Below, in pieces: positions 1 to 8,370 of a stretch of DNA of 64,000 bases. The first letter of the stretch is position 1. Each line of letters starts with the position of its first letter. Under the pieces are notes generated by a model. That model saw only the letters and a list, made by a program, of their open reading frames with translations. It did not search any database and was not told the origin of the DNA. The DNA is from Turneriella sp. Lineage in GTDB: Bacteria > Spirochaetota > Leptospiria > Turneriellales > Turneriellaceae. A program made the translations under genes and the position numbers. The DNA lies in assembly GCA_019186965.1 (NCBI GenBank), contig JABARV010000002.1, forward strand, positions 62,001 to 126,000, in the 5' to 3' direction.

Positions 1-2
1 TA

Positions 3-2105
3 CCCAACTCGCTTTTGGGCGCGTTTATCCTCATGCTCGCGATGGGATTTACTATCAACGTGATCACTCTTCTTGCGCTTTCGCTGTCTATCGGGCTTTT
101 GGTCGACGACGCGATTGTGGTGCGCGAAAATATTTTTAGAAAAATGGAAGAAGGCGAACCTTCTGTAAAAGCGGCTGAAACCGGTACACAGGAAGTGTTG
201 CTTGCGGTTGTGGCGACAACGATGACGGTGATTGCCGTCTTTTTACCTGTGGGATTTCTCTCGGGAATCGTGGGGCAATTTTTGCGGCAATTAGGTCTCA
301 CCGTTGTGTTCGCGATGACAATCTCCCTTTTCGATGCAATCACTATGGCGCCGATGCTCTCCGCATATTTTGGCGGGCATGTTCACGACAAACCCAATAT
401 ACTGATCCGCTATTTCAATAAATTCCAAGATTGGCTTGAGGCAACGTACGCGAGCATCATGAAATTTACTTTGAGACGCCCTCTTGTTACGCTGGGACTT
501 TCGTTTGTGGTGATGATCGTCAACTGCGGTTCGTGCTTCACCGTTAAAAATACATTTTTTCCACCGAACACCCAACCGGAGTTTTTGGTCAACTTTGAAA
601 TGCCTCCCGGAACCAGCTTAGAGGGTTCTAAAAAAATGGCGGAAGAAATTGAGAAGCGATTGTCTAAACTCCCCGAAGTTCACATGATTGCTTCGGTTGC
701 AGGTACGTACACCGGCCTTGCAAATAAAGGCGAACTGGGTATTGTTCTCGTCGATCGCAAATGGCGTAAGCGTGAAACGTGGCAGCTTAAAGACGTGGCA
801 CGTAACATGCTCAAGGATTTATCCTATGCAAAAGTTTCGGTGAACGACTACAGCGCAGTGGGCGGTGGCGTCATGTATCCCTTTAACTTAAACTTGAGCG
901 GCGAAAATCTCGACGAGTTGGAAAAGTATTCAGCAAGCGTTATAGAGCAGCTCAAAAAAATTCCAGACTTCATCGATATTTCATCCGACTACCAAACAGG
1001 CAAACCCGAATTTCAAGTGCAGCTCGACCCCGACCGCATGCAACAGGTGGGCGTGGGGCCTGCCGCTGCAGGAAACGAATTGCGTTTACACGTCGCGGGT
1101 GGCATTGTCGGTAAGTTTTACGACAACGGTCTTGAGTACGACATCCGTATGCGGCTTAGAGAAGACCAGCGCGATCTAAAGACATCGTTCGCGAAAAGTT
1201 ATGTGCCGAACCTAAGCCAACCTTCGCGCCCTATACCGCTCAGTATTTTAGGTAAAGGCGAGGTGAAAGCAGGGCCGTCGAATATTTCACGCCAAGACAG
1301 AAGCCGAGTGATTAAACTCCACGCCAACTTGGCACCGGGGGGTGCTCTCGGAAATGCAGTTGCGGCGGCAAAGAAACTCATCCACGAGAAAGCTCCACCA
1401 CCAGACGGTGTGCATTTGGTCTTCTGGGGACAAGCCGAAGACTTAAAAGAACTCATGGATAACATGGTGGTGGCGTTTGGTCTTGCGCTCCTCTTTATTT
1501 ACTTAGTACTCGCCTCGCTCTACGAATCTTTCATCACACCGGTGACGATTCTTTTTGCGATACCGCCCGCCATCTCCGGTGCGTTCGTCTCGCTCGCGAT
1601 TTTTAGAGAGCAGCTCAACCTCTTTAGTATCATCGGGCTTATTATGCTCATGGGGCTTGTGACGAAGAACTCGATTCTCTTGGTTGACTACGCGTTGCAG
1701 CGTGTGCGGCGGGGCATGAGCCTCAACGACGCAATTTTTGAAGCGGGTAAGGCGCGGCTACGCCCCATCCTCATGACATCGTTTGCGATGATTGCGGGAA
1801 CCCTCCCGTTGGCATTGGGTTTAGGCGAGGCAGCGAAACAACGCACCGCCATGGGGATTGCCATCATCGGTGGTTTAGTTTTCTCCACACTCATGACACT
1901 CTTCTTCGTGCCTGCCGTTTTTGGTTACATCGACCGCTTCCGTGAATGGATTGAACACCGCTTTAGGCCAGATTACGATATGACGCTCGTGGGCAACCAC
2001 GGCCACGATGCGCACATCTCCATGCCCAAAGGCGACGAAGGAAAAGCGGCATTGGTCGTGAAAGAAGAGCCGAAGCCGACAAAGCGCACGAGAAAGAAAA
2101 GCTAA
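3..2105 (+). CDS. RND family efflux transporter, C-terminal two thirds (5' truncated by window)
   Basis: This is an inner-membrane proton-driven pump of the AcrB/MexB/HAE1 type, normally working with a periplasmic adaptor and an outer-membrane channel. The frame is open from the first bases, so the gene starts before the window. The first visible helix carries the proton-relay pair in GLLVDDAIVV (TM4), and GLVTKNSILLVDYA marks the later relay segment. A long periplasmic loop lies between the two membrane blocks. About 700 residues of an expected 1030-1050 are present. The extreme C-terminus is basic and lysine-rich (ending KPTKRTRKKS). The substrate cannot be read from the sequence. The gene is more GC-rich than most neighbours. 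Family assignment is secure. Confidence 0.93.
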   Translation, partial: PNSLLGAFILMLAMGFTINVITLLALSLSIGLLVDDAIVVRENIFRKMEEGEPSVKAAETGTQEVLLAVVATTMTVIAVFLPVGFLSGIVGQFLRQLGLTVVFAMTISLFDAITMAPMLSAYFGGHVHDKPNILIRYFNKFQDWLEATYASIMKFTLRRPLVTLGLSFVVMIVNCGSCFTVKNTFFPPNTQPEFLVNFEMPPGTSLEGSKKMAEEIEKRLSKLPEVHMIASVAGTYTGLANKGELGIVLVDRKWRKRETWQLKDVARNMLKDLSYAKVSVNDYSAVGGGVMYPFNLNLSGENLDELEKYSASVIEQLKKIPDFIDISSDYQTGKPEFQVQLDPDRMQQVGVGPAAAGNELRLHVAGGIVGKFYDNGLEYDIRMRLREDQRDLKTSFAKSYVPNLSQPSRPIPLSILGKGEVKAGPSNISRQDRSRVIKLHANLAPGGALGNAVAAAKKLIHEKAPPPDGVHLVFWGQAEDLKELMDNMVVAFGLALLFIYLVLASLYESFITPVTILFAIPPAISGAFVSLAIFREQLNLFSIIGLIMLMGLVTKNSILLVDYALQRVRRGMSLNDAIFEAGKARLRPILMTSFAMIAGTLPLALGLGEAAKQRTAMGIAIIGGLVFSTLMTLFFVPAVFGYIDRFREWIEHRFRPDYDMTLVGNHGHDAHISMPKGDEGKAALVVKEEPKPTKRTRKKS

Positions 2106-2140
2106 GTACGATAGCATTATGGCGCGTGGCTGTCTAAAAT

Positions 2141-2989
2141 TTATACCCGAAGAACTTGGTTAATGAGCGTACCAAGCATACCATCGTGCGTAGTAATTGC
2201 ACGTTGGTTTGCTTCGTACATACGCTGTACTTCAATCATGTTGACCATCTCGGTAACAATGTTCACGTTTGAGGCTTCTAAAAATCCCTGCAAAATTTCA
2301 GGCGCTTTAACTTGGTCTACAGGACGCATGTCGCCCGATTCGGGAGTTGTGTCGTAAAACGATTCGCCCACTTTGTTTAAATGGCGCGGATGGTCGACCG
2401 TACGGATTTGGAGTGTATCTAAAAGGACAGGGTTTTCCCACTGGTTTATATCTTTACTTGTCGCGTTTTGGGGATTATTCCCAATTGCTTGGTTAATCCA
2501 CACTTCGCCATTTGTTTTTACAATGTAATTGTTGTGGTTTACCTGTATGGGACCTTTTTCTCCCATAAGCGGAAATCCGTCGGGAGTTACAAGCATACCG
2601 TTACGGTCGAGGATAAACGCACCACTACGTGTTAAGCGCGGCCCCCTTTCGGATTGGACAACAAAAAAACCTTGGCCGTTAATTGCAATGTCTTGGTCGC
2701 GTTCGGTACGCTTGAGCGCCCCTTGGTCAAAACGCGTATAAATTTCATTGACTTCGCTTCCTGTACCCAACTTGCCAACAAGCGGAGAAATATCAAACCC
2801 ACCCATAGGCACCCAGCCTACACCGTCGTCGCGTGTGCGGTGGATTAATACTTCGGGGTTTGCACGGAAAATAGCAACGTCTTCCTTGAAAGCAGTTTTA
2901 TCGACGTTTGCCAGGTTATTGGCGACTGTATCCATTTTAGTCTGCATTGCGGCCATTCCCGACGCGCCCGTATAAATACCCCGTAGCAT
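2141..2989 (-). CDS. flgF: Flagellar basal-body rod protein, FlgF/FlgG family
   Basis: This is a structural protein of the flagellar rod, exported through the flagellar type III apparatus and assembled in the periplasm. The N-terminus [12 protein letters not shown] followed by a [14 protein letters not shown] segment is the classic rod/hook N-terminal motif. The C-terminal helix contains [19 protein letters not shown], typical of FlgF/FlgG. At 282 residues it is slightly longer than FlgG (about 260). In spirochaetes two such paralogues exist, often called FlhO/FlgF and FlgG. The MLRGIYTG start favours the FlgF-like one, but the choice between the two is not certain. It lies 50 bp downstream of dgt on the same strand. 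Confidence 0.88.
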   Translation of the reverse strand: MLRGIYTGASGMAAMQTKMDTVANNLANVDKTAFKEDVAIFRANPEVLIHRTRDDGVGWVPMGGFDISPLVGKLGTGSEVNEIYTRFDQGALKRTERDQDIAINGQGFFVVQSERGPRLTRSGAFILDRNGMLVTPDGFPLMGEKGPIQVNHNNYIVKTNGEVWINQAIGNNPQNATSKDINQWENPVLLDTLQIRTVDHPRHLNKVGESFYDTTPESGDMRPVDQVKAPEILQGFLEASNVNIVTEMVNMIEVQRMYEANQRAITTHDGMLGTLINQVLRV

Positions 2990-3039
2990 ACTTTATTATC
3001 GGGAAATTTTGAAAAAGTTTCGAGAGATAATTTCGATAG

Positions 3040-4158
3040 TTAGTGTATACCCAAAATATCGTGGTTCCATTCAAGCGCGTAACGGTCTGTCATTCCTGCA
3101 ATAAAGTCGGCTATAACACGCGGCCTACTCTCTTCTTCGGTACGCTCGTAAAAGTCGCGTGGGAGCATTTTGGGATCAGCGGCAATAAAATCGTAAATAC
3201 GCGAAAGCACAAGTGCGGCGCGTTCATTCATCCGAACCACATCTGCGTGGCGGTAAAGGTTGCGAAACAAAAAATGCTTAAGTTCTTTAACGCGTTTATC
3301 CATCAAACCCGAAAAAGTAATTAAAGGCGGATTTTCTCGTATAGCCGTATAGCCCACCACTTCTTCAATATTTTTTACCCGTGCGGCGTCGATTGCACGC
3401 TTAGATGCGTTGATTAAATCTACCACCATCGAGTTAATCATTGTGCGGATCGTCGTACGGATTAAAATTTTATTTTTTGCGTGGGGATACTTATTTTTCG
3501 CTTCTATAAAATGTATACGCCAAATTTCAACACCGTCGAGCATTTCTTGCGAAAGGTAGCCGCTTTCTAAACCGTCGTCGATGTCGTGGTTGTTGTACGC
3601 AATTTCGTCGCATACATCGACAATGAGCGCTTCCAAACAGTGCCCTCGCCTGCTATTGTCTGGCGCGTTTTTAAAATCGTGGGGTTGTGTTTTGTGCTTT
3701 TGTAAACTTGAAAGTGTCCCTTCTGTTAAGTTGAGTCCCTTAAATTCGGGATAGCGTTCCTCCAATTCTGTTACAATGCGTAGCGTTTGTTCGTTATGGT
3801 CAAACCCACCGTGTTCGCGCATTTTTTCGTGGAGGGTGCGCTCCCCCGCATGGCCAAAAGGAGGATGTCCCAAATCGTGCGCTAATGCAACCGTTTCTGT
3901 AAGGTCTTCGTTCAAAAGAAGCGCACGTGCAACAGTACGTGAAATTTGCGCTACCTCAATGGAGTGTGTAAGGCGCGTGCGAAAATTATCTCCCAAGTGG
4001 TTTACAAAGACTTGCGTTTTGTATTCAAGCCTGCGAAAAAATTTTGAATGCACGACACGGTCGCGGTCGCGTTGGAACTCGTTTCTTAAAGGATGTGGTT
4101 TTTCGACAAAGCGGCGGCTTTCGAAAAGTGGGCCTTGTGCCGCCAAGGGAGAAAGCAT
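3040..4158 (-). CDS. dgt: dGTP triphosphohydrolase-like HD protein
   Basis: This is a predicted cytosolic dNTPase that cleaves dGTP or other dNTPs to the nucleoside and triphosphate. The HD-domain metal ligands are visible: an early LTHSIEV histidine, the HD pair in LAHDLGHPPFGHAGE, and a downstream DEIAYNNHDIDDG segment that is characteristic of dGTPase. The RDRDRVVHSKFFRRLEYKTQVF N-terminus also matches the family. The length of 372 residues fits the shorter bacterial class rather than the E. coli 505-residue form. It lies between tRNA-Gln and flgF on the same strand, with no functional link apparent. Confidence 0.9.
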   Translation of the reverse strand: MLSPLAAQGPLFESRRFVEKPHPLRNEFQRDRDRVVHSKFFRRLEYKTQVFVNHLGDNFRTRLTHSIEVAQISRTVARALLLNEDLTETVALAHDLGHPPFGHAGERTLHEKMREHGGFDHNEQTLRIVTELEERYPEFKGLNLTEGTLSSLQKHKTQPHDFKNAPDNSRRGHCLEALIVDVCDEIAYNNHDIDDGLESGYLSQEMLDGVEIWRIHFIEAKNKYPHAKNKILIRTTIRTMINSMVVDLINASKRAIDAARVKNIEEVVGYTAIRENPPLITFSGLMDKRVKELKHFLFRNLYRHADVVRMNERAALVLSRIYDFIAADPKMLPRDFYERTEEESRPRVIADFIAGMTDRYALEWNHDILGIH

Positions 4159-4201
4159 ACTTGAGTATCGTCTTTAAAGGTGGCGTAAGTTTAAGGATGT
4201 T

Positions 4202-4273
4202 CTGGGCCGGAAGGGGTCGAACCTTCGCATGGCGGAATCAAAATCCGCTGCCTTACCACTTGGCTACGGCCCA
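4202..4273 (-). tRNA. tRNA-Gln (anticodon TTG)
   Basis: The reverse complement folds into a full cloverleaf. It has a 7-bp acceptor stem TGGGCCG/CGGCCCA, a D arm, a 5-bp anticodon stem GCGGA/TCCGC with loop TTTTGAT giving anticodon TTG, and a T arm GAAGG-TTCGACC-CCTTC. The discriminator base is G, as usual for tRNA-Gln. The 3' CCA is not encoded. Confidence 0.96.
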
Positions 4274-4284
4274 ATTTGTACTAA

Positions 4285-5280
4285 CTAAAGAGAATGAAAA
4301 AAATTTTCTACCAACCAAGCACTCCCTAGACGCGCTTTAAGAAGGTGTTGTATTTTTTCTCTTTCGTGCCGCACGAGAGCCGCTTCGGTTACCGCAAAAA
4401 GCGCGGTTCCAGAACCCGACATACCTACGTACGAAAGCCCTTTAATTGTTTTGTGCATAACCTCCGCAAGCGTATACTTTGCTTTTTTAAGCAAAATTGC
4501 CCCACGGGGAAATACTTCCTCTGCCACCGTATCAAAGTCGTTTGTAACCAACCGGACTTGGTGGTAGGGTTCGTCCGAATAGGGAATTTCGGTGAGGCGT
4601 AAAGCCAAATTAGTGTTTGCATCCTGTTCCAAGGCATTATTTTCCACAACTGGTAACTCCCACGTACGTACCGCACTGTACATTTGTGGTGTCGAAAAAC
4701 CAAAATTGGGCACACAAACCCATCCGGCCATGGGAGAAGTTAACTTAAGCCCTATAAGTTCGTGCCCAACACCTTTAAGGTGTGCAGCAGAGCCTTTTGT
4801 ACCAAAGCGCATAAAAAATGGAATATCCGCACCCAAGCGTTCGGCGCGGGTAATAAATTCGTGCGAAGGGTGTGTGCCAGGATATGCGGATTTCCACAGG
4901 TATAAAAGAAGGGACGCTGCATCGGATGAAGCCCCCCCCAGACCCGATGGGGAGGGGATGCGTTTATGTAGGGTGATTTCTACGTACGGGAGTTTAATCT
5001 CTTTCTTAACTAAGAAAGAGCGTGCCATAGCTATGGAATTCCATAGCAAGGGGGCTTTATATACCCCACGGAGGAAATCCGCCCGTTTTTGTACCCCTGG
5101 GCTACCATAGAACTTATAAAAAATTGCGTCGTGTGGACTTTCACGCACCACGAGCCTATCGAATATATTTATAGGGAGAAATATACTTTCGACGCGGTGG
5201 TAACCATTAGCGTAGCGACCGGTTATACGAAGCCCCAAATTGATCTTTGCGGGTGCAAAAAGTGCCGTAGAATTTTTCAT
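4285..5280 (-). CDS. ispE: 4-diphosphocytidyl-2-C-methyl-D-erythritol kinase
   Basis: This is the GHMP-family kinase of the MEP isoprenoid pathway, phosphorylating CDP-methylerythritol in the cytosol. The start APAKINLGLR and the ATP-binding loop PSGLGGASSDAASLL (around residue 113) are diagnostic. A C-terminal GMSGSGTALFAV motif is also present. The length of 331 residues is a little above the usual 280-310. The start overlaps the atpZ stop by 4 bp, which suggests translational coupling. The stretch encoding LWNSIAMARSF lies on a cluster of palindromic DNA (4999-5047) that is described separately. The MEP pathway is also used by Leptospira. Confidence 0.92.
   Translation of the reverse strand: MKNSTALFAPAKINLGLRITGRYANGYHRVESIFLPINIFDRLVVRESPHDAIFYKFYGSPGVQKRADFLRGVYKAPLLWNSIAMARSFLVKKEIKLPYVEITLHKRIPSPSGLGGASSDAASLLLYLWKSAYPGTHPSHEFITRAERLGADIPFFMRFGTKGSAAHLKGVGHELIGLKLTSPMAGWVCVPNFGFSTPQMYSAVRTWELPVVENNALEQDANTNLALRLTEIPYSDEPYHQVRLVTNDFDTVAEEVFPRGAILLKKAKYTLAEVMHKTIKGLSYVGMSGSGTALFAVTEAALVRHEREKIQHLLKARLGSAWLVENFFHSL
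4999..5020. repeat. Perfect inverted repeat, 10-bp arms, AC loop, inside ispE
   Basis: The arms CTCTTTCTTA and TAAGAAAGAG pair perfectly around a 2-nt AC loop. The apex reads TAACTA, the same as in hairpins at 5881-5898, 15182-15196 and 29689-29702, although the arms differ. It lies wholly in coding sequence. Confidence 0.8.
5030..5047. repeat. 18-bp perfect palindrome centred on GAATTC, inside ispE
   Basis: GCTATGGAATTCCATAGC is self-complementary. It is preceded by CCATAG, so CCATAGCTATGG (5025-5036) forms an alternative, mutually exclusive palindrome. The same 18-mer recurs in trmD at 17522-17539, and with one change just before feoA at 62155-62172. In both ispE and trmD it encodes the peptide LWNSIA. 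Confidence 0.85.
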
Positions 5281-5579
5281 TCGCTTAAACGCTTAGCAGC
5301 TACCAAAAGGCGGTAGATAGCTATGGAAAAACCGAGCATAAGACCTGCAAGGGTAAACCACGGAGAAGCGTTGAGGCGGTTATCTAAAAGGGAACCCAAA
5401 TAGACAAAAACTAAAAAGCTAACGGCAAATTCGACGCCAAGCCAAGTGTAGCGCATCGTCTTTGGAGTGCCACGCGCCGATTTAGAAAATACGTTATCGT
5501 CTGTTTTAATCGACGCACGTACTTTTGCTTCCTTTGCTTTGAGGGCTTCAAGTTCGCGCTTTAGGTTTTCTTCGTCCAT
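5277..5579 (-). CDS. atpZ: AtpZ/AtpI-family small membrane protein
   Basis: This 100-residue protein has a charged, probably coiled N-terminal third and two hydrophobic helices (roughly residues 43-62 and 71-90). The YTWLGVEFAVSFLVFVYLGSLLDNRL segment followed by GLMLGFSIAIYRLL matches the AtpZ/ATPase_gene1 family. Those proteins usually sit at the head of ATP synthase operons and have been linked to F-ATPase assembly or Mg/Ca transport. Here no atp genes follow; it sits between wbpE and ispE. The start is supported by AGGAAAGG upstream. The family call is good, but the role in this location is unknown. Confidence 0.78.
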   Translation of the reverse strand: MDEENLKRELEALKAKEAKVRASIKTDDNVFSKSARGTPKTMRYTWLGVEFAVSFLVFVYLGSLLDNRLNASPWFTLAGLMLGFSIAIYRLLVAAKRLSE

Positions 5580-5596
5580 AAGCGAGAACCTTTCCT

Positions 5597-6691
5597 TTAT
5601 TTTATTGCGTTAGCTACGGAAGCAACTACCATATCCTGGTCTTTTTCGCTAAGGTAAGGGTGCATCGGTAGGCTTACCACACGTTCTGCTATACGTTCTG
5701 CAATAGGAAAGCTTCCTTTAGGTTGGTTGAGGTATGCAAAAACGGGTTGTAGGTGTAGCGGAATTGGGTAGTGTACCGCCGTAGGGATTCCATTTTCTTG
5801 CAATTTTTTTTGCACTTTTTCTCTATCGTCGACAAGTACTGTGTACTGTGCGTATACACTTAAATTGTGTGGTTCAATGTACGGGGTAACTATCCCGTGC
5901 TGTGCAAGGAGTTTTGAGTAACGTGCGCCAATTTTTTCACGGAGCGTAACTTCTTCGGGAAAAATTTCAAGTTTAGGAAGCATGATAGCCGCTTGTAAGG
6001 TATCCATCCGCCCATTAAGGCCAATAATAGGGTGGTGGTAACGCCTGTCTTGCCCGTGCAGGCGGATGTACCCCATTTTTTTGGCGAGTTCATCGTCGCT
6101 CGTAAAAACCGCCCCACCGTCTCCGTAGCAACCAAGGGGTTTGGAGGGGAAAAAACTAGTTGCGCCAATGGTGCTCAAGTTACACGATTTCTTTTTTTTG
6201 TATTCTGCGCCAAAGCTTTGAGCAGCGTCTTCAATTACAGGCAGGTTGTGCTTTTGTGCAACGGCATTAATAGCGTCAAAATCGGCGCATTGTCCATAAA
6301 GGCTTACGGGCATGATTGCTTTTGTTTTAGGAGTGATTGCCGCTTCAATTTTTTTGGGGTCGATGTTGTATGTTTTTTCGTCAATATCGACAAAAACGGG
6401 TTTCGCCCCAATAAGCGCAATCATTTCGCCTGTTGCAATAAAAGTAAAAGGAGATGTGATAACCTCGTCACCCGCCTTTATGCCCAACGCCATAAGGGCG
6501 ATAAGGAGCGCGTCGGTGCCATTGGCGACGGTAAGCGCGTGCTTTGCTCCAGTGAAATCGGCAAGTTTTTTTTCTAACTCGGCAATTTCTGGCCCCATAA
6601 TGTACTGCCCATGCGCAAGCACCTTTTGGATGTTTGCGTCAATTTGCGGCTTGATACGCGCTTGTTGTGTTTTAAGGTCGATGAAATCCAT
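5597..6691 (-). CDS. wbpE: WbpE-like PLP aminotransferase (nucleotide-sugar, DegT/DnrJ/EryC1 family)
   Basis: This is a cytosolic PLP-dependent sugar aminotransferase. It closely follows the WbpE/WlbC pattern, which makes UDP-2-acetamido-3-amino sugars (on the way to ManNAc(3NAc)A in Pseudomonas). Supporting segments are the start MDFIDLKTQQARIK, GPEIAELE, PVSLYGQCADFDAINA, VIEDAAQSFGA (PLP ring stacking) and SFFPSKPLGCYGDGGA, which contains the PLP lysine. The length of 364 residues is normal. The other genes of such a pathway are not nearby. A role in LPS or in acyl-amide lipid A sugar synthesis is possible. The hairpin at 5881-5898 lies inside it. Confidence 0.87.
   Translation of the reverse strand: MDFIDLKTQQARIKPQIDANIQKVLAHGQYIMGPEIAELEKKLADFTGAKHALTVANGTDALLIALMALGIKAGDEVITSPFTFIATGEMIALIGAKPVFVDIDEKTYNIDPKKIEAAITPKTKAIMPVSLYGQCADFDAINAVAQKHNLPVIEDAAQSFGAEYKKKKSCNLSTIGATSFFPSKPLGCYGDGGAVFTSDDELAKKMGYIRLHGQDRRYHHPIIGLNGRMDTLQAAIMLPKLEIFPEEVTLREKIGARYSKLLAQHGIVTPYIEPHNLSVYAQYTVLVDDREKVQKKLQENGIPTAVHYPIPLHLQPVFAYLNQPKGSFPIAERIAERVVSLPMHPYLSEKDQDMVVASVANAIK
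5881..5898. repeat. Hairpin ACGGGG-TAACTA-TCCCGT inside wbpE
   Basis: Eight pairs form, one of them a G-T wobble, around the AC centre of a TAACTA apex. It belongs to the TAACTA hairpin set noted elsewhere in the window. Confidence 0.55.
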
Positions 6692-6695
6692 ATAC

Positions 6696-6983
6696 TCAAG
6701 GGTAAATTCTTTTGTGTGCGTTGCGGTGCAAAGCCCTTAGTGGGTTACCCGGTAGCCTCATTTTCCACATCGAGCGACTCTGAAAACTTCCCCTCGGCGG
6801 CAAGGTCGGACAATCTTTGGCCAAACCATAGTTTTTGAAGCCTCGGATAGCCAATCGTCGATATGCTGTTTCATAATTTGCTTTCATCGCATGCGCAATA
6901 GATGAAATCCTGAGTGTCCGCGCTGCAAGAATTGCGTTTATAATTGCAGACATTTGTTTGCGGAACTTAGGAGTTCTACCCAC
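6696..6983 (-). pseudogene. N-terminal remnant of a DDE-type transposase
   Basis: The first 45 or so residues (MGRTPKFRKQMSAIINAIL, then TLRISSIAHAMKANYETAYRRLA) look like the helix-turn-helix N-terminus of an IS transposase. After YRRLA the frame runs into the left terminal inverted repeat of the element (about 6785-6813) and then into unrelated sequence, so no catalytic domain remains. It reads as an open frame but is best treated as the relic of an internally deleted insertion sequence. The exact IS family was not identified. Confidence 0.6.
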
Positions 6984-7112
6984 AACGGGAGTGATGAATG
7001 CATCGATTGTTTCTTCTGAAAATTGGCTTTTCCTATAGAAGTATGGGCAAAGTATTATGTCACATTACAATTTTTCTAAAAATTTGTCCGATCTTGCCGC
7101 CGAGGGTAAGTT
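6785..7112. mobile_element. Deleted insertion sequence / MITE-like element with about 29-bp terminal inverted repeats
   Basis: The left end (6785-6813) and the reverse complement of the right end (7084-7112) share AACTT, CCCTCGGCGGCAAG and TCGGACAA with single-base differences between the blocks. Between them lie the start of a transposase (coding leftwards from 6983) and one copy of the ATTATGTCACATTA motif (7054-7067). No convincing target duplication was seen. This element accounts for most of the 464-bp gap between wbpE and gspC. Confidence 0.65.
7054..7067. other. Dispersed near-palindrome ATTATGTCACATTA
   Basis: These 14 bases are identical to the head of units 1 and 2 of the tandem array before eno (15074 onward). 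The core TATGTCACAT is also found at 51966. The centre TGT-C-ACA is nearly symmetrical, like an operator or a transposase-binding site. Confidence 0.6.
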
Positions 7113-7155
7113 GTTTTGCTTGACGCAGATATCGCGCACCATAACGTAGCTTCAG

Positions 7156-8142
7156 ATGGTTTTGGCGGATATCCGCAATATCGATATACACAAGCTTAAA
7201 AAGCGTGCGGCACAAACAAAAGAGGTATTGTTTTCTTTAGGCGCACGCATACGGTACAGTAGAACTTGGTGGTATACAGGCGTAGCCGTTTTGGTCGGCT
7301 TGGGGCTTGCACGCCTTACGCACTCCTCCATTTTATATTTTGTAACGAAGTCTCTACCGCTTCCCGCGCCTCGAGCTTTGCAGCAAAACAACGAAACGAA
7401 TGCGCCAGCATTTATGGATCCCACCATTACTGTTGGCGGAGCGCTTTTCCAACGCTTAGGAGAAACAGCAGTCGCAGGAGCGCCAACAACCGTTGAACAA
7501 CCCGCGAAACCTTTTAAGCTAACTGCAACTCTCGAAGGTCCAGTCGATATCGCTCGCGCACTTATCGAAGTCCAAGGGGAAGGTATCCGTGAATACTGCG
7601 CTGCGTCTTCGGCGTGCCGCAAAAAAGATAGGGAGTGCGAGTGTGTAGTGCAGAACGCCACAATTATCTCTATTGCACAAGAATATATTTGGATTAAAAT
7701 GAACCAAAGCCGCTACAAACTTAAAATAGGGCAATCGACAACAGATTTAATCCAACAGGCAGAGCAACAAGCGGCGGCAAAGCCAGCGGCAGCACAAGGC
7801 GTAAGCACAGGGCAAGTTATCTCTAAAGTAATTTCTCGCGAAGAAGTGAATAAAAATATTTTAGGAAATCCAGCAAAAATTTATGAAGGCGCCCAGTTTG
7901 GCCCACACCTCGTGAATGGAAAAATTGAAGGGTATAAAATTGCAAGGGTAAACGACAACCATATTTTCGCAAAACTTGGCGCCAAAAGTGGCGACATTAT
8001 CCGTAAAGTTAATGGTTATGGACTCAACGATACCGAACGCATGTTTGAGCTATGGAAAGCAATCCGCACCGCCCCCGAAGTAAAAATTGAGTTGGAGCGC
8101 GACGGTAAAATTATTACTTACGATTTTCAAATTAGAAACTGA
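7156..8142 (+). CDS. gspC: Type II secretion system protein GspC (PDZ-containing)
   Basis: This is an inner-membrane protein that links the T2SS inner-membrane platform to the GspD secretin. It has a cytoplasmic N-terminus, one membrane helix around residues 38-57, and a periplasmic homology region. A Gln/Ala-rich linker runs from about residue 196, and a C-terminal PDZ-like domain contains GDIIRKVNGYGLND. The segment ISREEVNK..GNPAKIYEGAQFGPHL matches the GspC linker-PDZ region. The length of 328 residues is normal. No other gsp genes are within the window. No clear ribosome-binding site precedes the ATG. Confidence 0.82.
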   Translation: MVLADIRNIDIHKLKKRAAQTKEVLFSLGARIRYSRTWWYTGVAVLVGLGLARLTHSSILYFVTKSLPLPAPRALQQNNETNAPAFMDPTITVGGALFQRLGETAVAGAPTTVEQPAKPFKLTATLEGPVDIARALIEVQGEGIREYCAASSACRKKDRECECVVQNATIISIAQEYIWIKMNQSRYKLKIGQSTTDLIQQAEQQAAAKPAAAQGVSTGQVISKVISREEVNKNILGNPAKIYEGAQFGPHLVNGKIEGYKIARVNDNHIFAKLGAKSGDIIRKVNGYGLNDTERMFELWKAIRTAPEVKIELERDGKIITYDFQIRN

Positions 8143-8159
8143 GCGCGTATTGTTTTTTG

Positions 8160-8234
8160 CGCGCCCGAGAGGAGTCGAACCTCTGACCCTCAGATTCGTA
8201 GTCTGATACTCTAATCCAGCTGAGCTACGGGCGC
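8160..8234 (-). tRNA. tRNA-Arg (anticodon ACG)
   Basis: The reverse complement gives acceptor GCGCCCG/CGGGCGC, a D arm GCTC-AGCTGGATTA-GAGT, an anticodon stem TCAGA/TCTGA with loop CTACGAA (ACG), a variable loop, and a T arm AGAGG-TTCGACT-CCTCT. The discriminator is G and CCA is not encoded. The A34 is expected to be modified to inosine. Confidence 0.96.
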
Positions 8235-8370
8235 TTTTAATTAGTTTGCCCAAAAATGGTATTTATACATGCCGTCAACCAAACCATCCATTTATGAATC
8301 ACTGACAAAACAGCCATTTTCTCTGAAATCTGCCTGTGCTTTATGTACCCTATAGGTAGCGAGGTTTTAT

